From NCBI GenBank assembly GCA_946539625.1, contig CAMNHT010000053.1, forward strand, positions 1-8,083: DNA of 8,083 nt, in the 5' to 3' direction. A program made the position numbers and the translations under genes. This document shows positions 1-5,927 of this stretch, in pieces (position 1 is the first letter of the stretch; each line of letters begins with the position of its first letter). The notes beneath the pieces are model-generated. The model had not been told where the DNA came from, made no database searches, and saw only the letters and a list, made by a program, of their open reading frames with translations. Source of the stretch: an uncultured Clostridia bacterium (GTDB lineage: Bacteria > Bacillota_A > Clostridia > Christensenellales > CAG-138).

Positions 1-436
1 AGAAGACTGCGATCGTCTTGCCCTTATAAAGGAAACCGTCGCACGTCGCGCAGTAGCTGACGCCGTGCCCCAAGAGCTCCGATTCATTCTCGAATCCCTT
101 GCCCGACACCGCACCGGTGCACAAGAGCACCGTCTTTGCGTCGTAGATGTCGCTGCCGCCGAGCACCATGAAGCCGCGCCGCGTTGCCGCAATATTCGTC
201 ACCTGCCGTTCGGTGATCTCGATGCCCATCTGCTCCACCTGTTCGAGATAAAGCCGATTGAGTTCCGGTCCGGTCACCATGGCGACGCCGGGGTAGTTTG
301 CGATGCGCTCGCTTTTTTCGACCTTCGGACTGAGCTTTTTCGAGCCGAACCAGATGATGCTTTTATTGTGCAGCTTCAGGGTCAGCGCGGCGGAAACCGC
401 CGCGGGGCCTGAGCCGATGATCGCTACGTCGTACAT
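1..436 (-). CDS. trxB: Thioredoxin reductase (FAD/NAD(P)-dependent), 3' part cut off by window edge
   Basis: This gene runs off the left edge, so only the first 145 residues are visible. Reading the minus strand from the ATG at 436 gives an N-terminal dinucleotide-binding motif GSGPAA (residues 8-13) for FAD and the redox-active pair C129-A-T-C132 followed by DG, at the place expected in low-molecular-weight bacterial thioredoxin reductases. An NYPG stretch near residues 47-50 also fits this family. The NADPH-binding domain would begin just at the window edge. The enzyme would pass electrons from NADPH, or another donor, through FAD and the CATC pair to thioredoxin in the cytoplasm. The start is supported by AAGGAG at 446-451, nine bases upstream. 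It follows the lipoprotein gene by 26 bp and is the last visible gene of the exporter operon, with a thioredoxin gene two places upstream as the obvious partner. An alternative is a thioredoxin-reductase-like ferredoxin- or NADH-dependent enzyme; the missing half would decide. Confidence 0.9.
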   Translation of the reverse strand, partial: MYDVAIIGSGPAAVSAALTLKLHNKSIIWFGSKKLSPKVEKSERIANYPGVAMVTGPELNRLYLEQVEQMGIEITERQVTNIAATRRGFMVLGGSDIYDAKTVLLCTGAVSGKGFENESELLGHGVSYCATCDGFLYKGKTIAVF

Positions 437-462
437 GCCGGACGACTCCTTCCGGTTCGGGA

Positions 463-969
463 TTACAGAAGATAATCCGGAGCGATGCCGTAGTGCGCAG
501 CGAGATCCTTGATCGCCTGCACGAGTGCGTTGATGTGTTCCTCATCGGACCCCATGCCGTAGCAGAACGCGAAATTGCCGAGCACGCCGTCCATGGCAAC
601 GCCCTGCGCATCATGCGTGGTGCGGATCGTTTCGAGTGTCTCGGAATCTGCGTCAAACTGCATAATGATATCCGTGATCGTTCCCGCAGTCATATCGACA
701 TACATCGTGCCCGCTTTTGCACCGATCGCACCGAGATCGCCTGCGCTCATGTCGACGACCCATTCGTTGTTGACGATGATGCCCGCCGCTCTGAGGTAAT
801 CCTTGATCTCCGCGATCGTCCAGTCTTCGAATTTCTCGGGATACTTCGTCCAGTCGATGCCGCCTTCTGTCTGCTCGGGTTTCTTCGCTTCGCTGCCGCA
901 GGCAATCGTGCCGAGTGCGAGGATGAGAACCATCACAAGTGCCGTCATTTTGAGAACCGTGTTTTTCAT
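463..969 (-). CDS. Putative secreted lipoprotein of unknown family (168 aa)
   Basis: I do not recognise a family. The protein begins with a lysine-containing n-region, a hydrophobic segment (about residues 8-22) and a lipobox-like TIAC, with C24 as the likely lipidated residue. It should therefore be exported by Sec, cut by signal peptidase II and anchored on the outer face of the membrane. Threonine at the -3 position makes the lipobox less than ideal. The mature part is about 145 residues, acidic, predicted mixed alpha/beta, with a linker rich in E, K and P after C24 and a single further cysteine, C136. The start at 969 is chosen because GGAGG (978-982) lies eight bases upstream; the in-frame ATG at 984 has no such site and would place five extra residues, two of them acidic, before the signal peptide. 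It sits 54 bp after the thioredoxin gene and 26 bp before the reductase gene, so it is probably co-transcribed. Function is unknown; a substrate-capturing or redox-partner role is conjecture. Confidence 0.8.
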   Translation of the reverse strand: MKNTVLKMTALVMVLILALGTIACGSEAKKPEQTEGGIDWTKYPEKFEDWTIAEIKDYLRAAGIIVNNEWVVDMSAGDLGAIGAKAGTMYVDMTAGTITDIIMQFDADSETLETIRTTHDAQGVAMDGVLGNFAFCYGMGSDEEHINALVQAIKDLAAHYGIAPDYLL

Positions 970-977
970 GTCTGTTT

Positions 978-982
978 CCTCC
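978..982 (-). promoter_or_regulatory. Ribosome binding site that fixes the lipoprotein start
   Basis: GGAGG on the minus strand lies eight bases upstream of the ATG at 969. It overlaps the region just after the alternative ATG at 984 and therefore argues for the shorter protein. Confidence 0.75.
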
Positions 983-999
983 ATTTGTTTGTTTTTTGA

Positions 1000-1021
1000 A
1001 TCAGGTACCTAGATACCGGAT
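1000..1021 (-). other. Imperfect hairpin in the thioredoxin-lipoprotein gap
   Basis: On the minus strand, ATCcGGTA and TACCtGAT can pair around a six-base loop (7 bp, one C-T mismatch), starting two bases after the thioredoxin stop codon. It is followed by an A-rich, not T-rich, stretch, so it is not an intrinsic terminator. It may mark an mRNA processing or stability point, or be chance. Confidence 0.35.
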
Positions 1022-1023
1022 GA

Positions 1024-1338
1024 TCAGTTGTACATTGCCTCGGAGATCGCCTCTTCAAGGTCTTCGCGCGGCTGGAAGCCGACCATAGTGGATTTGATCT
1101 CGCCGTCAAGCATAAAAAACAGCGTCGGCGTGCCGGAGATATCGAAGCGCTCCGTATACTTCGGGCTCTTTTCGATGTCGCATTTCGCAAGATTGATCTC
1201 CGGATTGTCATAGATGATCTCGGACAGCACCATATCGAGCATCTTGCAGGGACCGCAATGATCGGTCATAAAGTCCGCGATCCAGAAGCCCTCTTTGGTC
1301 ACGTCGTCAAATTCTTCTTCGGGAACAAACTTCGTCAT
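1024..1338 (-). CDS. Thioredoxin-family protein with HCGPC active site
   Basis: A 104-residue single-domain thioredoxin, the normal length for the family. The active site is C28-G-P-C31, the buried aspartate expected before it is D22, and the cis-proline motif is G-T-P71-T. Together these support a real dithiol oxidoreductase that keeps cytoplasmic protein thiols reduced; there is no signal peptide. The residue before the first cysteine is histidine instead of the usual tryptophan (WCGPC), which may change redox potential or partner choice. An additional cysteine is at C53. The ATG overlaps the TGA of the upstream trigger-factor-like gene in an ATGA arrangement (1335-1338), implying translational coupling, and AGGAG lies nine bases upstream. 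A thioredoxin reductase is encoded two genes downstream, so the pair probably forms a local redox relay. It could serve the neighbouring exporter or lipoprotein, but nothing in the sequence proves that. Confidence 0.92.
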   Translation of the reverse strand: MTKFVPEEEFDDVTKEGFWIADFMTDHCGPCKMLDMVLSEIIYDNPEINLAKCDIEKSPKYTERFDISGTPTLFFMLDGEIKSTMVGFQPREDLEEAISEAMYN

Positions 1339-2228
1339 TTTGTATTTCTCCTTTCCAATTCCTCACGAATCCGTTCAAACATCTTCTCCTGCAGTTCCGA
1401 AAGCACCTCATAGTGATCGAGCGGATCGGTCTTTCCCTCTGCAGGAAGTCCCAGAATGTTCAGGTAAATCAGGCATTGCGCGATCTTGATCTTGTACCAG
1501 TCGCGGCGCATCGCGATGAATTCGTCGATCGAGTGGACGTTCATATCCTCCTCCCACTCTTTCGGCACCTGCTTTGTGAGGTCAATGCCCTCCTTTTCGG
1601 CAAACAGCTTGATGAACATCGCCTTTTCCAGCTCGCCGAGGATGCGGATATCCTCCTCATCGCACGGATCGACCGGATAATCCTTCATGATCTCTTCCAT
1701 CGTGAAGTAATTGATATTCGCCAGGATCTCGCTCGTTTTCGCGTCACGGATGTACGCCTCGTATGCCGCGACCGTCGTGATCGTATTGCCCTTGAAATCC
1801 TTCTGTTCAAGCGCAGCGACCATCTCATCGGTCGGTTCCGGCGTCTGCTTGCGTCTGAGTTCCAGCACAGTCGCGTTCACCGGCTGTTCGTCGATTACGG
1901 TTTCGACGCGTTCACCGACCGTCTTTCCGAGCAGCAGCGGTTCCAGAACCTTGCTGTACAGTCCGCGTCCGAGCGTGACGGTCACGCGTTCCTTGTTGAA
2001 CTTCGGGATCGCGCTTTCGACTTTCAGCACCGCGGTATCGCCGACCTCCGCCTTCGCTCCGTCCGGCAGCGGCAGCAGAACGAGCTGTTCGCGCACGATG
2101 CTCTTTCTTGCGAGCTCCTTCAGTTCCGCATCGGTCGAGATGGTCCTGTACGCATCCTCACGGTTGAGATACGCGTCAAGGTACTTTGCGTAGTCGATTC
2201 GTTCTTTATAAGGGAAAACGGTGTTCAT
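1335..2228 (-). CDS. Trigger-factor-like protein (reduced FKBP-like domain plus helical C-terminal part), no ribosome-binding domain seen
   Basis: A 297-residue cytoplasmic protein resembling the middle and C-terminal parts of trigger factor. Residues about 62-126 look like a shortened FKBP-type domain: a beta strand ending in GDTAVLKV, then LGRGLYSKVLEPLLLGKTVGE, matching the family's GSGxFIPGFEexLxG-K-GE region. The following strand and a PEPTDE segment match the linker to the C-terminal arms. The insert that normally carries FPEDYHAEELAGK is largely missing, so prolyl isomerase activity is doubtful. Residues about 150-297 are mostly charged helices, as in the trigger factor chaperone cradle. 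The N-terminal 60 residues lack the GFRxGKxP ribosome-docking signature. Family members normally have about 430 residues. AGGAGG (2235-2240), six bases before the ATG, lies inside the end of the upstream ABC gene, with only one base between the genes. The likely role is a dedicated chaperone or scaffold for a client handled by this operon (inference). A distant SurA/PrsA-like protein is less likely, since no signal peptide is present. Confidence 0.72.
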   Translation of the reverse strand: MNTVFPYKERIDYAKYLDAYLNREDAYRTISTDAELKELARKSIVREQLVLLPLPDGAKAEVGDTAVLKVESAIPKFNKERVTVTLGRGLYSKVLEPLLLGKTVGERVETVIDEQPVNATVLELRRKQTPEPTDEMVAALEQKDFKGNTITTVAAYEAYIRDAKTSEILANINYFTMEEIMKDYPVDPCDEEDIRILGELEKAMFIKLFAEKEGIDLTKQVPKEWEEDMNVHSIDEFIAMRRDWYKIKIAQCLIYLNILGLPAEGKTDPLDHYEVLSELQEKMFERIREELERRNTK

Positions 2229-2229
2229 G

Positions 2230-3975
2230 TTATGCCTCCTTTGCGGCGCGCCGTCCCATGACGGTCGCGAGATAGTTGTCGGTTGCGTTCAGGACCTGTT
2301 TCGGCGAGCCGCTGTCCTCGATCTTTCCGCCGCGCAGGACGATCACATGATCGGCGCTGCGGATCGCGGAAAGCGAATGCGCGATGATCACGGTCGTGCG
2401 TCCCTTCATCAGTTCTTCGAGCGCTTCCATGACGACGCGCTCGCTGGTCGCATCCAGATTGCTCGTCGCTTCGTCGAGCAGCAGATAGTCGGGATTGTTC
2501 ATGATCGCCCGCGCGATTGCGATCAGCTGCCGCTGTCCGCCGGAGAAGTTCGTGCCGCCCGGTGCGACGAGCGTTTCAAACCGATCGGGCAGCGCGGACA
2601 CGAAGTCATAGACGCGCGCCTGTTTTGCGACCTTTAAAAGCTCCTCGTCGGAAATCGGACGTTCACAGCCGTAGCAGATGTTTTCACGCACCGTACCCTC
2701 CATCAGCGGGCTTCCCTGTGCGACGAGGCAGAACGCCTTGCGCCACGCGTGCAGATCGTATTCGTTCGCATTGATCTTGCCGAAGCGCATTTCGCCGTCG
2801 CTCGGATCGTACAGACGATCTAAAAGCTTAAACAGCGTGCTCTTGCCAGAGCCGTTCGAGCCGACGATCGCGGTCACCTTGTTTTTCGGGATCACGCAGC
2901 TGATGTTTTCGAGCACGTTCTTTTCGCCGTAGGAGAAATCGACGTCGACAAAGGAGATATCCTGATCCGGCTCATCCATTGTGCGGCCGGTCGTTTCCTG
3001 CTCATCCTTCAGCTTCAGCGTTTTGATGACGCGGGCGAGCGCGCCGTTTGCCTGACGGATCGTGCCGATATCGTTGATCACGTTCGTTGCTTCGACCGCG
3101 ACCGAGCCGGCGATGTGATAGAACGCGATCACCATACCAACGCGGATCACGCCGTCCTGCACGAGCTTTGCGCCGATGACGAACGGGATCGCGATGCTCA
3201 GAATGTTATAAGCGGTCTGAAGGCAGGAATAGAAGACCTCCATAAAGCCGTTCTTGAGCTGCATTTTATACTGCTCGTCAAAGCATTCGCTGCCGTTTTC
3301 GATCTCCTCCGCCTGCGCGTTCGCCGTCTTGATCAGCGGAAGGCTCTTGGTGCGCTCCACAAGGTACGTGGTGGTTTTTGCCAGCATCGCCTGCGTTTTC
3401 TGCGCGATCAAAAAGCGCAGTTTCGCATAGCCCCAGCCGACGAGAACGCTGATCGGGATCAGCAGAAGCGTTGCGTTCGCCATCGTGACGTTGATCTTGT
3501 ACATGCGCACAAGGTAGATCCCGATGCTCACGGCAAGAGACAGCAGACTGACGATCGTAACCAGCAGCTTGCTTGCAAAGTCACAGTCGGTTGTAACGCG
3601 GGAAACAAGCTCCTCACCGCCGTCGATGTCATAATGGCTTTGACGAACGAACATGATCTTGCGCCACAGCTTGACGCGGATACCGAGGTTGATATGTTCC
3701 GCCGCGTATGTGGTCAGCAGATAATTCAGCGCTGCAAACAGTCCGATCCCGAGGTACGTCAACGCAAACTTGACGAGTGCCGCCGTCGGTACGTTGCCGT
3801 TGGCATCCACCATATCGCCGGTGAAGAACGCAATGTGCATGCCGGCATACGTGCTTCCGAGCGTCGCTAAAAATGCGATCAGAAGCAAAACCCACGGAAT
3901 TCGGATCCCTTTGTGCACCGCGATGTATTCGCGGATGCTCGCTTTTTCGGAACGGTAGGGTTTCGTCTTCTTCAT
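2230..3975 (-). CDS. ABC exporter half-transporter, second subunit (TMD-NBD fusion)
   Basis: A 581-residue type IV (classical exporter fold) ABC protein with an N-terminal transmembrane domain (about 25-310, roughly six helices) and a C-terminal nucleotide-binding domain (about 340-575). The NBD is complete: A-loop Y349, Walker A GSNGSGKST (372-380), Q-loop Q420, signature FSGGQ (477-481), Walker B YLLLDE (497-502) with catalytic E502, and H-loop H533. It would couple ATP hydrolysis to export across the cytoplasmic membrane. The ATG overlaps the TGA of the upstream ABC gene (3972-3975), and AGGAGGTG (3984-3991) lies eight bases upstream, so the two subunits are probably made in equal amounts and pair as a heterodimer. 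There is no N-terminal C39 peptidase domain, so it is not a bacteriocin-processing exporter of the PCAT type. Substrate is unknown: drug, lipid, peptide and small thiol are all possible. Confidence 0.93.
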   Translation of the reverse strand: MKKTKPYRSEKASIREYIAVHKGIRIPWVLLLIAFLATLGSTYAGMHIAFFTGDMVDANGNVPTAALVKFALTYLGIGLFAALNYLLTTYAAEHINLGIRVKLWRKIMFVRQSHYDIDGGEELVSRVTTDCDFASKLLVTIVSLLSLAVSIGIYLVRMYKINVTMANATLLLIPISVLVGWGYAKLRFLIAQKTQAMLAKTTTYLVERTKSLPLIKTANAQAEEIENGSECFDEQYKMQLKNGFMEVFYSCLQTAYNILSIAIPFVIGAKLVQDGVIRVGMVIAFYHIAGSVAVEATNVINDIGTIRQANGALARVIKTLKLKDEQETTGRTMDEPDQDISFVDVDFSYGEKNVLENISCVIPKNKVTAIVGSNGSGKSTLFKLLDRLYDPSDGEMRFGKINANEYDLHAWRKAFCLVAQGSPLMEGTVRENICYGCERPISDEELLKVAKQARVYDFVSALPDRFETLVAPGGTNFSGGQRQLIAIARAIMNNPDYLLLDEATSNLDATSERVVMEALEELMKGRTTVIIAHSLSAIRSADHVIVLRGGKIEDSGSPKQVLNATDNYLATVMGRRAAKEA

Positions 3976-5735
3976 TGTACGAACACCTCCTGATAAGACT
4001 GTTCCTCCACAAGATCGCGGTAGGTTTTCGATTCGCGCAGAAGCGTTTCATGGGTCCCTTCGCCCTCTACCCTGCCGCGGTTCAGCACCACAATGTTGTC
4101 CGCATGCGCGATGAAGTTCAGTTCGTGCGTGATCGTGACGATCGTCTTGCCCGAAAAGCCGTTGAAGAACGTATCGGAAATCGCCGTTGCGGTTTCTGCA
4201 TCCAGAGCGCTGGTCGGTTCGTCCAGCAGAAGGACGTCGGCGTTCTTCAGAAGTTCTCTTGCAATGACCATTCGCTGACGCTGCCCGCCGGACATCGCGC
4301 TGCCCCAGATGGCAAGCTCGGCGTCGAAGCCCTCCGGCTTTTCCATGATAAAGTCATAAATATCCGCCGTTTTGGTGACCTTTGCAAGTTCTTCGTCGGT
4401 GACCGCGCGGCGAATGCCGTAGGTCAGCGCCTCACGCACCGTGCCGGAAAACAGTTCCGCATCCTGATTGACGTAGGACAAATGATCGCGCCATGCGGAA
4501 AGATTCAGACGTTCCACCGGCGTACCGGCCACGGTGATTGCTCCGCTGTTCGGCGTATACAGGTTTTCAAGAAGCCGCAGGAGCGTCGTTTTGCCGGATC
4601 CGGACGGTCCGACGATCGCAGTCGTTTTGCCCCTGGGGATCGAAAAGCTGACATTTTCGAGGATCGGCGTACCTTCCTGATATGCGAAGCAGACATCTTT
4701 CACATTGATCTCGCCTTCGGGAATCTCCCGCGGCGCGTTCTCGTTCATGTTCTCCTGCGGGGCTTCCATCAGCTCGCCGAGACGGGATGCTCTGCCCTGC
4801 ACGTCCTTGAGGTTTGACCATACGCTCGTAAGCTGACGCAGCGTCGTGTTGATCGTCGGAACGAACAGGAAGAACGCGAGCCATGCCGGAAGGTCGATCT
4901 CGCCGTTTTTCAGAAGGATGCTGCCCCAGACGACCGCGATCACGATGCCGACGACCTCGGTGATCATCGTGTAGCCGACGACAACGGCATTCAGCTTCGC
5001 AAACTCAATGTTTGCCTTGTACAGTTCGGAGGACGCAAGTTTGCCCTTTTCCTCCTCCTTCTGCTCCGTCACGAAGGATTTGATCAGTGTGAGGTTTTTG
5101 ATGCGTTCGGTCAGAAAGCCGGTCAGACCGCCGATGCGGACCTGGATCTTACGGCCGACCTTATACTGCCAGCGACCCATCAGGATTGAATACACGATGT
5201 AGATCGGGATCAGCACGACGATCGCAAGGAGCAGTTTCGGATTGTATCCGGAAATCTGTGTGACCGCCTGATACAGATACGTCAGCAGACCTGGAATGAG
5301 GATGATGAGCTGCAAAAGAGACGATACCGTCTGCTGCGTGTCGCTCGTCACCGTGCTCAGCATCGTGTTTGCATTCTTCTCATCGTAATAGCTGTTTTTG
5401 ATGCCCATCATGCGCTGCCAGACCGCTTTTCGGGAGGAACGCACGGATTTCGCTTCCGCGATCAGATCGCTGACCGACACGACGGTCTTTGCCGCAAGCA
5501 GGCTGACGTACGCGAGGATCGCGTTCATCAGCGCGCCGGAACTGAACTTGCCGGTGAACAGCTCCGCCGTAGAGCCGGGGAGTCTGGAAACCGTGATGTA
5601 ATACACCATCGTCAGCACAAGCGACGCCGCGATCCATCCCCAGCTGAGCTTTGCATGGTGCAAGAATGCGCCGAAGTTTCTCCAGCTGCCTGCACCGTCC
5701 GTTTTGTTCGCCGCGGTACGTTCCGTTTTTTTCAT
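3972..5735 (-). CDS. ABC exporter half-transporter, first subunit (TMD-NBD fusion)
   Basis: A 587-residue half-transporter with a transmembrane domain (about 30-315) and an NBD (about 343-580). Motifs are A-loop Y352, Walker A GPSGSGKTT (376-384), Q-loop Q424, signature MSGGQ (481-485, with M instead of the usual L), Walker B VLLLDE (501-506) with catalytic E506, and H-loop H537. With the downstream subunit it should form a heterodimeric exporter in which both ATP sites look canonical, unlike many Bacillota heterodimers that carry one degenerate site. The ATG at 5735 is preferred because GGGGTGA (5741-5747) lies five bases upstream. An in-frame ATG at 5777 falls inside the T-tract side of the hairpin at 5773-5811 and has no ribosome binding site. 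It is the first gene of the operon and sits downstream of a two-component system, an arrangement often seen for regulated drug or peptide exporters. No peptidase domain is fused. Substrate is unknown. Confidence 0.93.
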   Translation of the reverse strand: MKKTERTAANKTDGAGSWRNFGAFLHHAKLSWGWIAASLVLTMVYYITVSRLPGSTAELFTGKFSSGALMNAILAYVSLLAAKTVVSVSDLIAEAKSVRSSRKAVWQRMMGIKNSYYDEKNANTMLSTVTSDTQQTVSSLLQLIILIPGLLTYLYQAVTQISGYNPKLLLAIVVLIPIYIVYSILMGRWQYKVGRKIQVRIGGLTGFLTERIKNLTLIKSFVTEQKEEEKGKLASSELYKANIEFAKLNAVVVGYTMITEVVGIVIAVVWGSILLKNGEIDLPAWLAFFLFVPTINTTLRQLTSVWSNLKDVQGRASRLGELMEAPQENMNENAPREIPEGEINVKDVCFAYQEGTPILENVSFSIPRGKTTAIVGPSGSGKTTLLRLLENLYTPNSGAITVAGTPVERLNLSAWRDHLSYVNQDAELFSGTVREALTYGIRRAVTDEELAKVTKTADIYDFIMEKPEGFDAELAIWGSAMSGGQRQRMVIARELLKNADVLLLDEPTSALDAETATAISDTFFNGFSGKTIVTITHELNFIAHADNIVVLNRGRVEGEGTHETLLRESKTYRDLVEEQSYQEVFVQ

Positions 5736-5740
5736 TCGTT

Positions 5741-5747
5741 TCACCCC
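5741..5747 (-). promoter_or_regulatory. Ribosome binding site that fixes the first ABC subunit start
   Basis: GGGGTGA on the minus strand is five bases upstream of the ATG at 5735. It excludes the longer reading from the ATG at 5777, which lies in the terminator-like hairpin region. Confidence 0.7.
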
Positions 5748-5766
5748 GTATCGTTCCGATGTGATA

Positions 5767-5811
5767 TAAAAAAGCATCCGATCAAGCGTCTTGTACGCTC
5801 GTTCCGATGCT
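5767..5811 (-). terminator. Intrinsic terminator or attenuator between the response regulator and the ABC operon
   Basis: On the minus strand AGCATC (5811-5806) pairs with GATGCT (5778-5773). Inside this, GA/TC, CG/TG (one wobble) and AGCGT/ACGCT pair around the five-base loop ACAAG, with a G-G and an A-A mismatch interrupting the stem. This gives about 15 base pairs followed at once by a run of Ts (TTTTTT including the last stem base). It is placed to end the kinase-regulator transcript, but it also precedes the exporter operon by only about 40 bases, so read-through or an internal start must feed the exporter genes. Confidence 0.8.
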
Positions 5812-5840
5812 ACTTTACCGTATCATATATCTTTTTTCAA
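5812..5840 (-). promoter_or_regulatory. Putative promoter of the exporter operon overlapping the terminator
   Basis: On the minus strand TTGAAA (5840-5835) and TAAAGT (5817-5812) are separated by exactly 17 bp. The -35 matches five of six consensus bases and the -10 four of six. The start point would fall near 5805, inside the 5' arm of the hairpin, so a transcript begun here would lack the outer AGCATC strand. The weak -10 fits a promoter that needs an activator. Confidence 0.45.
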
Positions 5841-5868
5841 GAGGTGTTCCCGCATCGGGCAAATGACG

Positions 5869-5896
5869 GTCCGATCCGTCCGTCCGCTGTCCGATC
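5869..5896 (-). promoter_or_regulatory. Direct repeat, candidate LytTR operator upstream of the exporter promoter
   Basis: GATCGGAC occurs twice in the same direction on the minus strand (5896-5889 and 5876-5869) with a 12-bp spacer, a 20-bp period. LytTR regulators are known to bind imperfect 9-bp direct repeats about 12-13 bp apart. The near copy lies 28 bp upstream of the proposed -35. The near copy also lies within an inverted repeat GACGG-N6-CCGTC (5865-5880). Assignment to the adjacent regulator is inference. Confidence 0.4.
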
Positions 5897-5927
5897 GGGT
5901 TTATATCATGTCTCGTTGGTCGTATTT

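Noticed and set aside
970..984. Start of the lipoprotein at the ATG at 984
   Set aside because: No ribosome site precedes it, and it would add MEETD before the signal peptide; GGAGG fits the ATG at 969.
1413..2261. Long plus-strand open frame of 282 codons opposite the trigger-factor-like gene
   Set aside because: It is antisense to a clearly coding frame, shows no family motif, is rich in R, D and H as expected of a mirror frame in GC-rich DNA, and has no convincing ribosome site.
3115..4817. Plus-strand open frames of 251 and 314 codons opposite the ABC genes
   Set aside because: Both are antisense to intact ABC exporter genes with all motifs; their translations lack recognisable domains.
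2230..5735. The ABC pair as CydDC or as a bacteriocin-processing exporter
   Set aside because: No C39 peptidase domain is present, and nothing in the membrane domains identifies a CydDC assignment by eye; adjacency to thioredoxin reductase alone is not enough for a name.
5736..5777. Longer N-terminus for the first ABC subunit starting at the ATG at 5777
   Set aside because: That ATG lies in the terminator-like hairpin and T-tract without a ribosome site; GGGGTGA before 5735 gives the better start.
5736..5927. Small signal-peptide gene (agrD-like or double-glycine type) between the regulator and the exporter
   Set aside because: ATGs here are followed quickly by stop codons (such as ATG-ATA-TAA), and no frame of useful length with a ribosome site was found on the coding strand.
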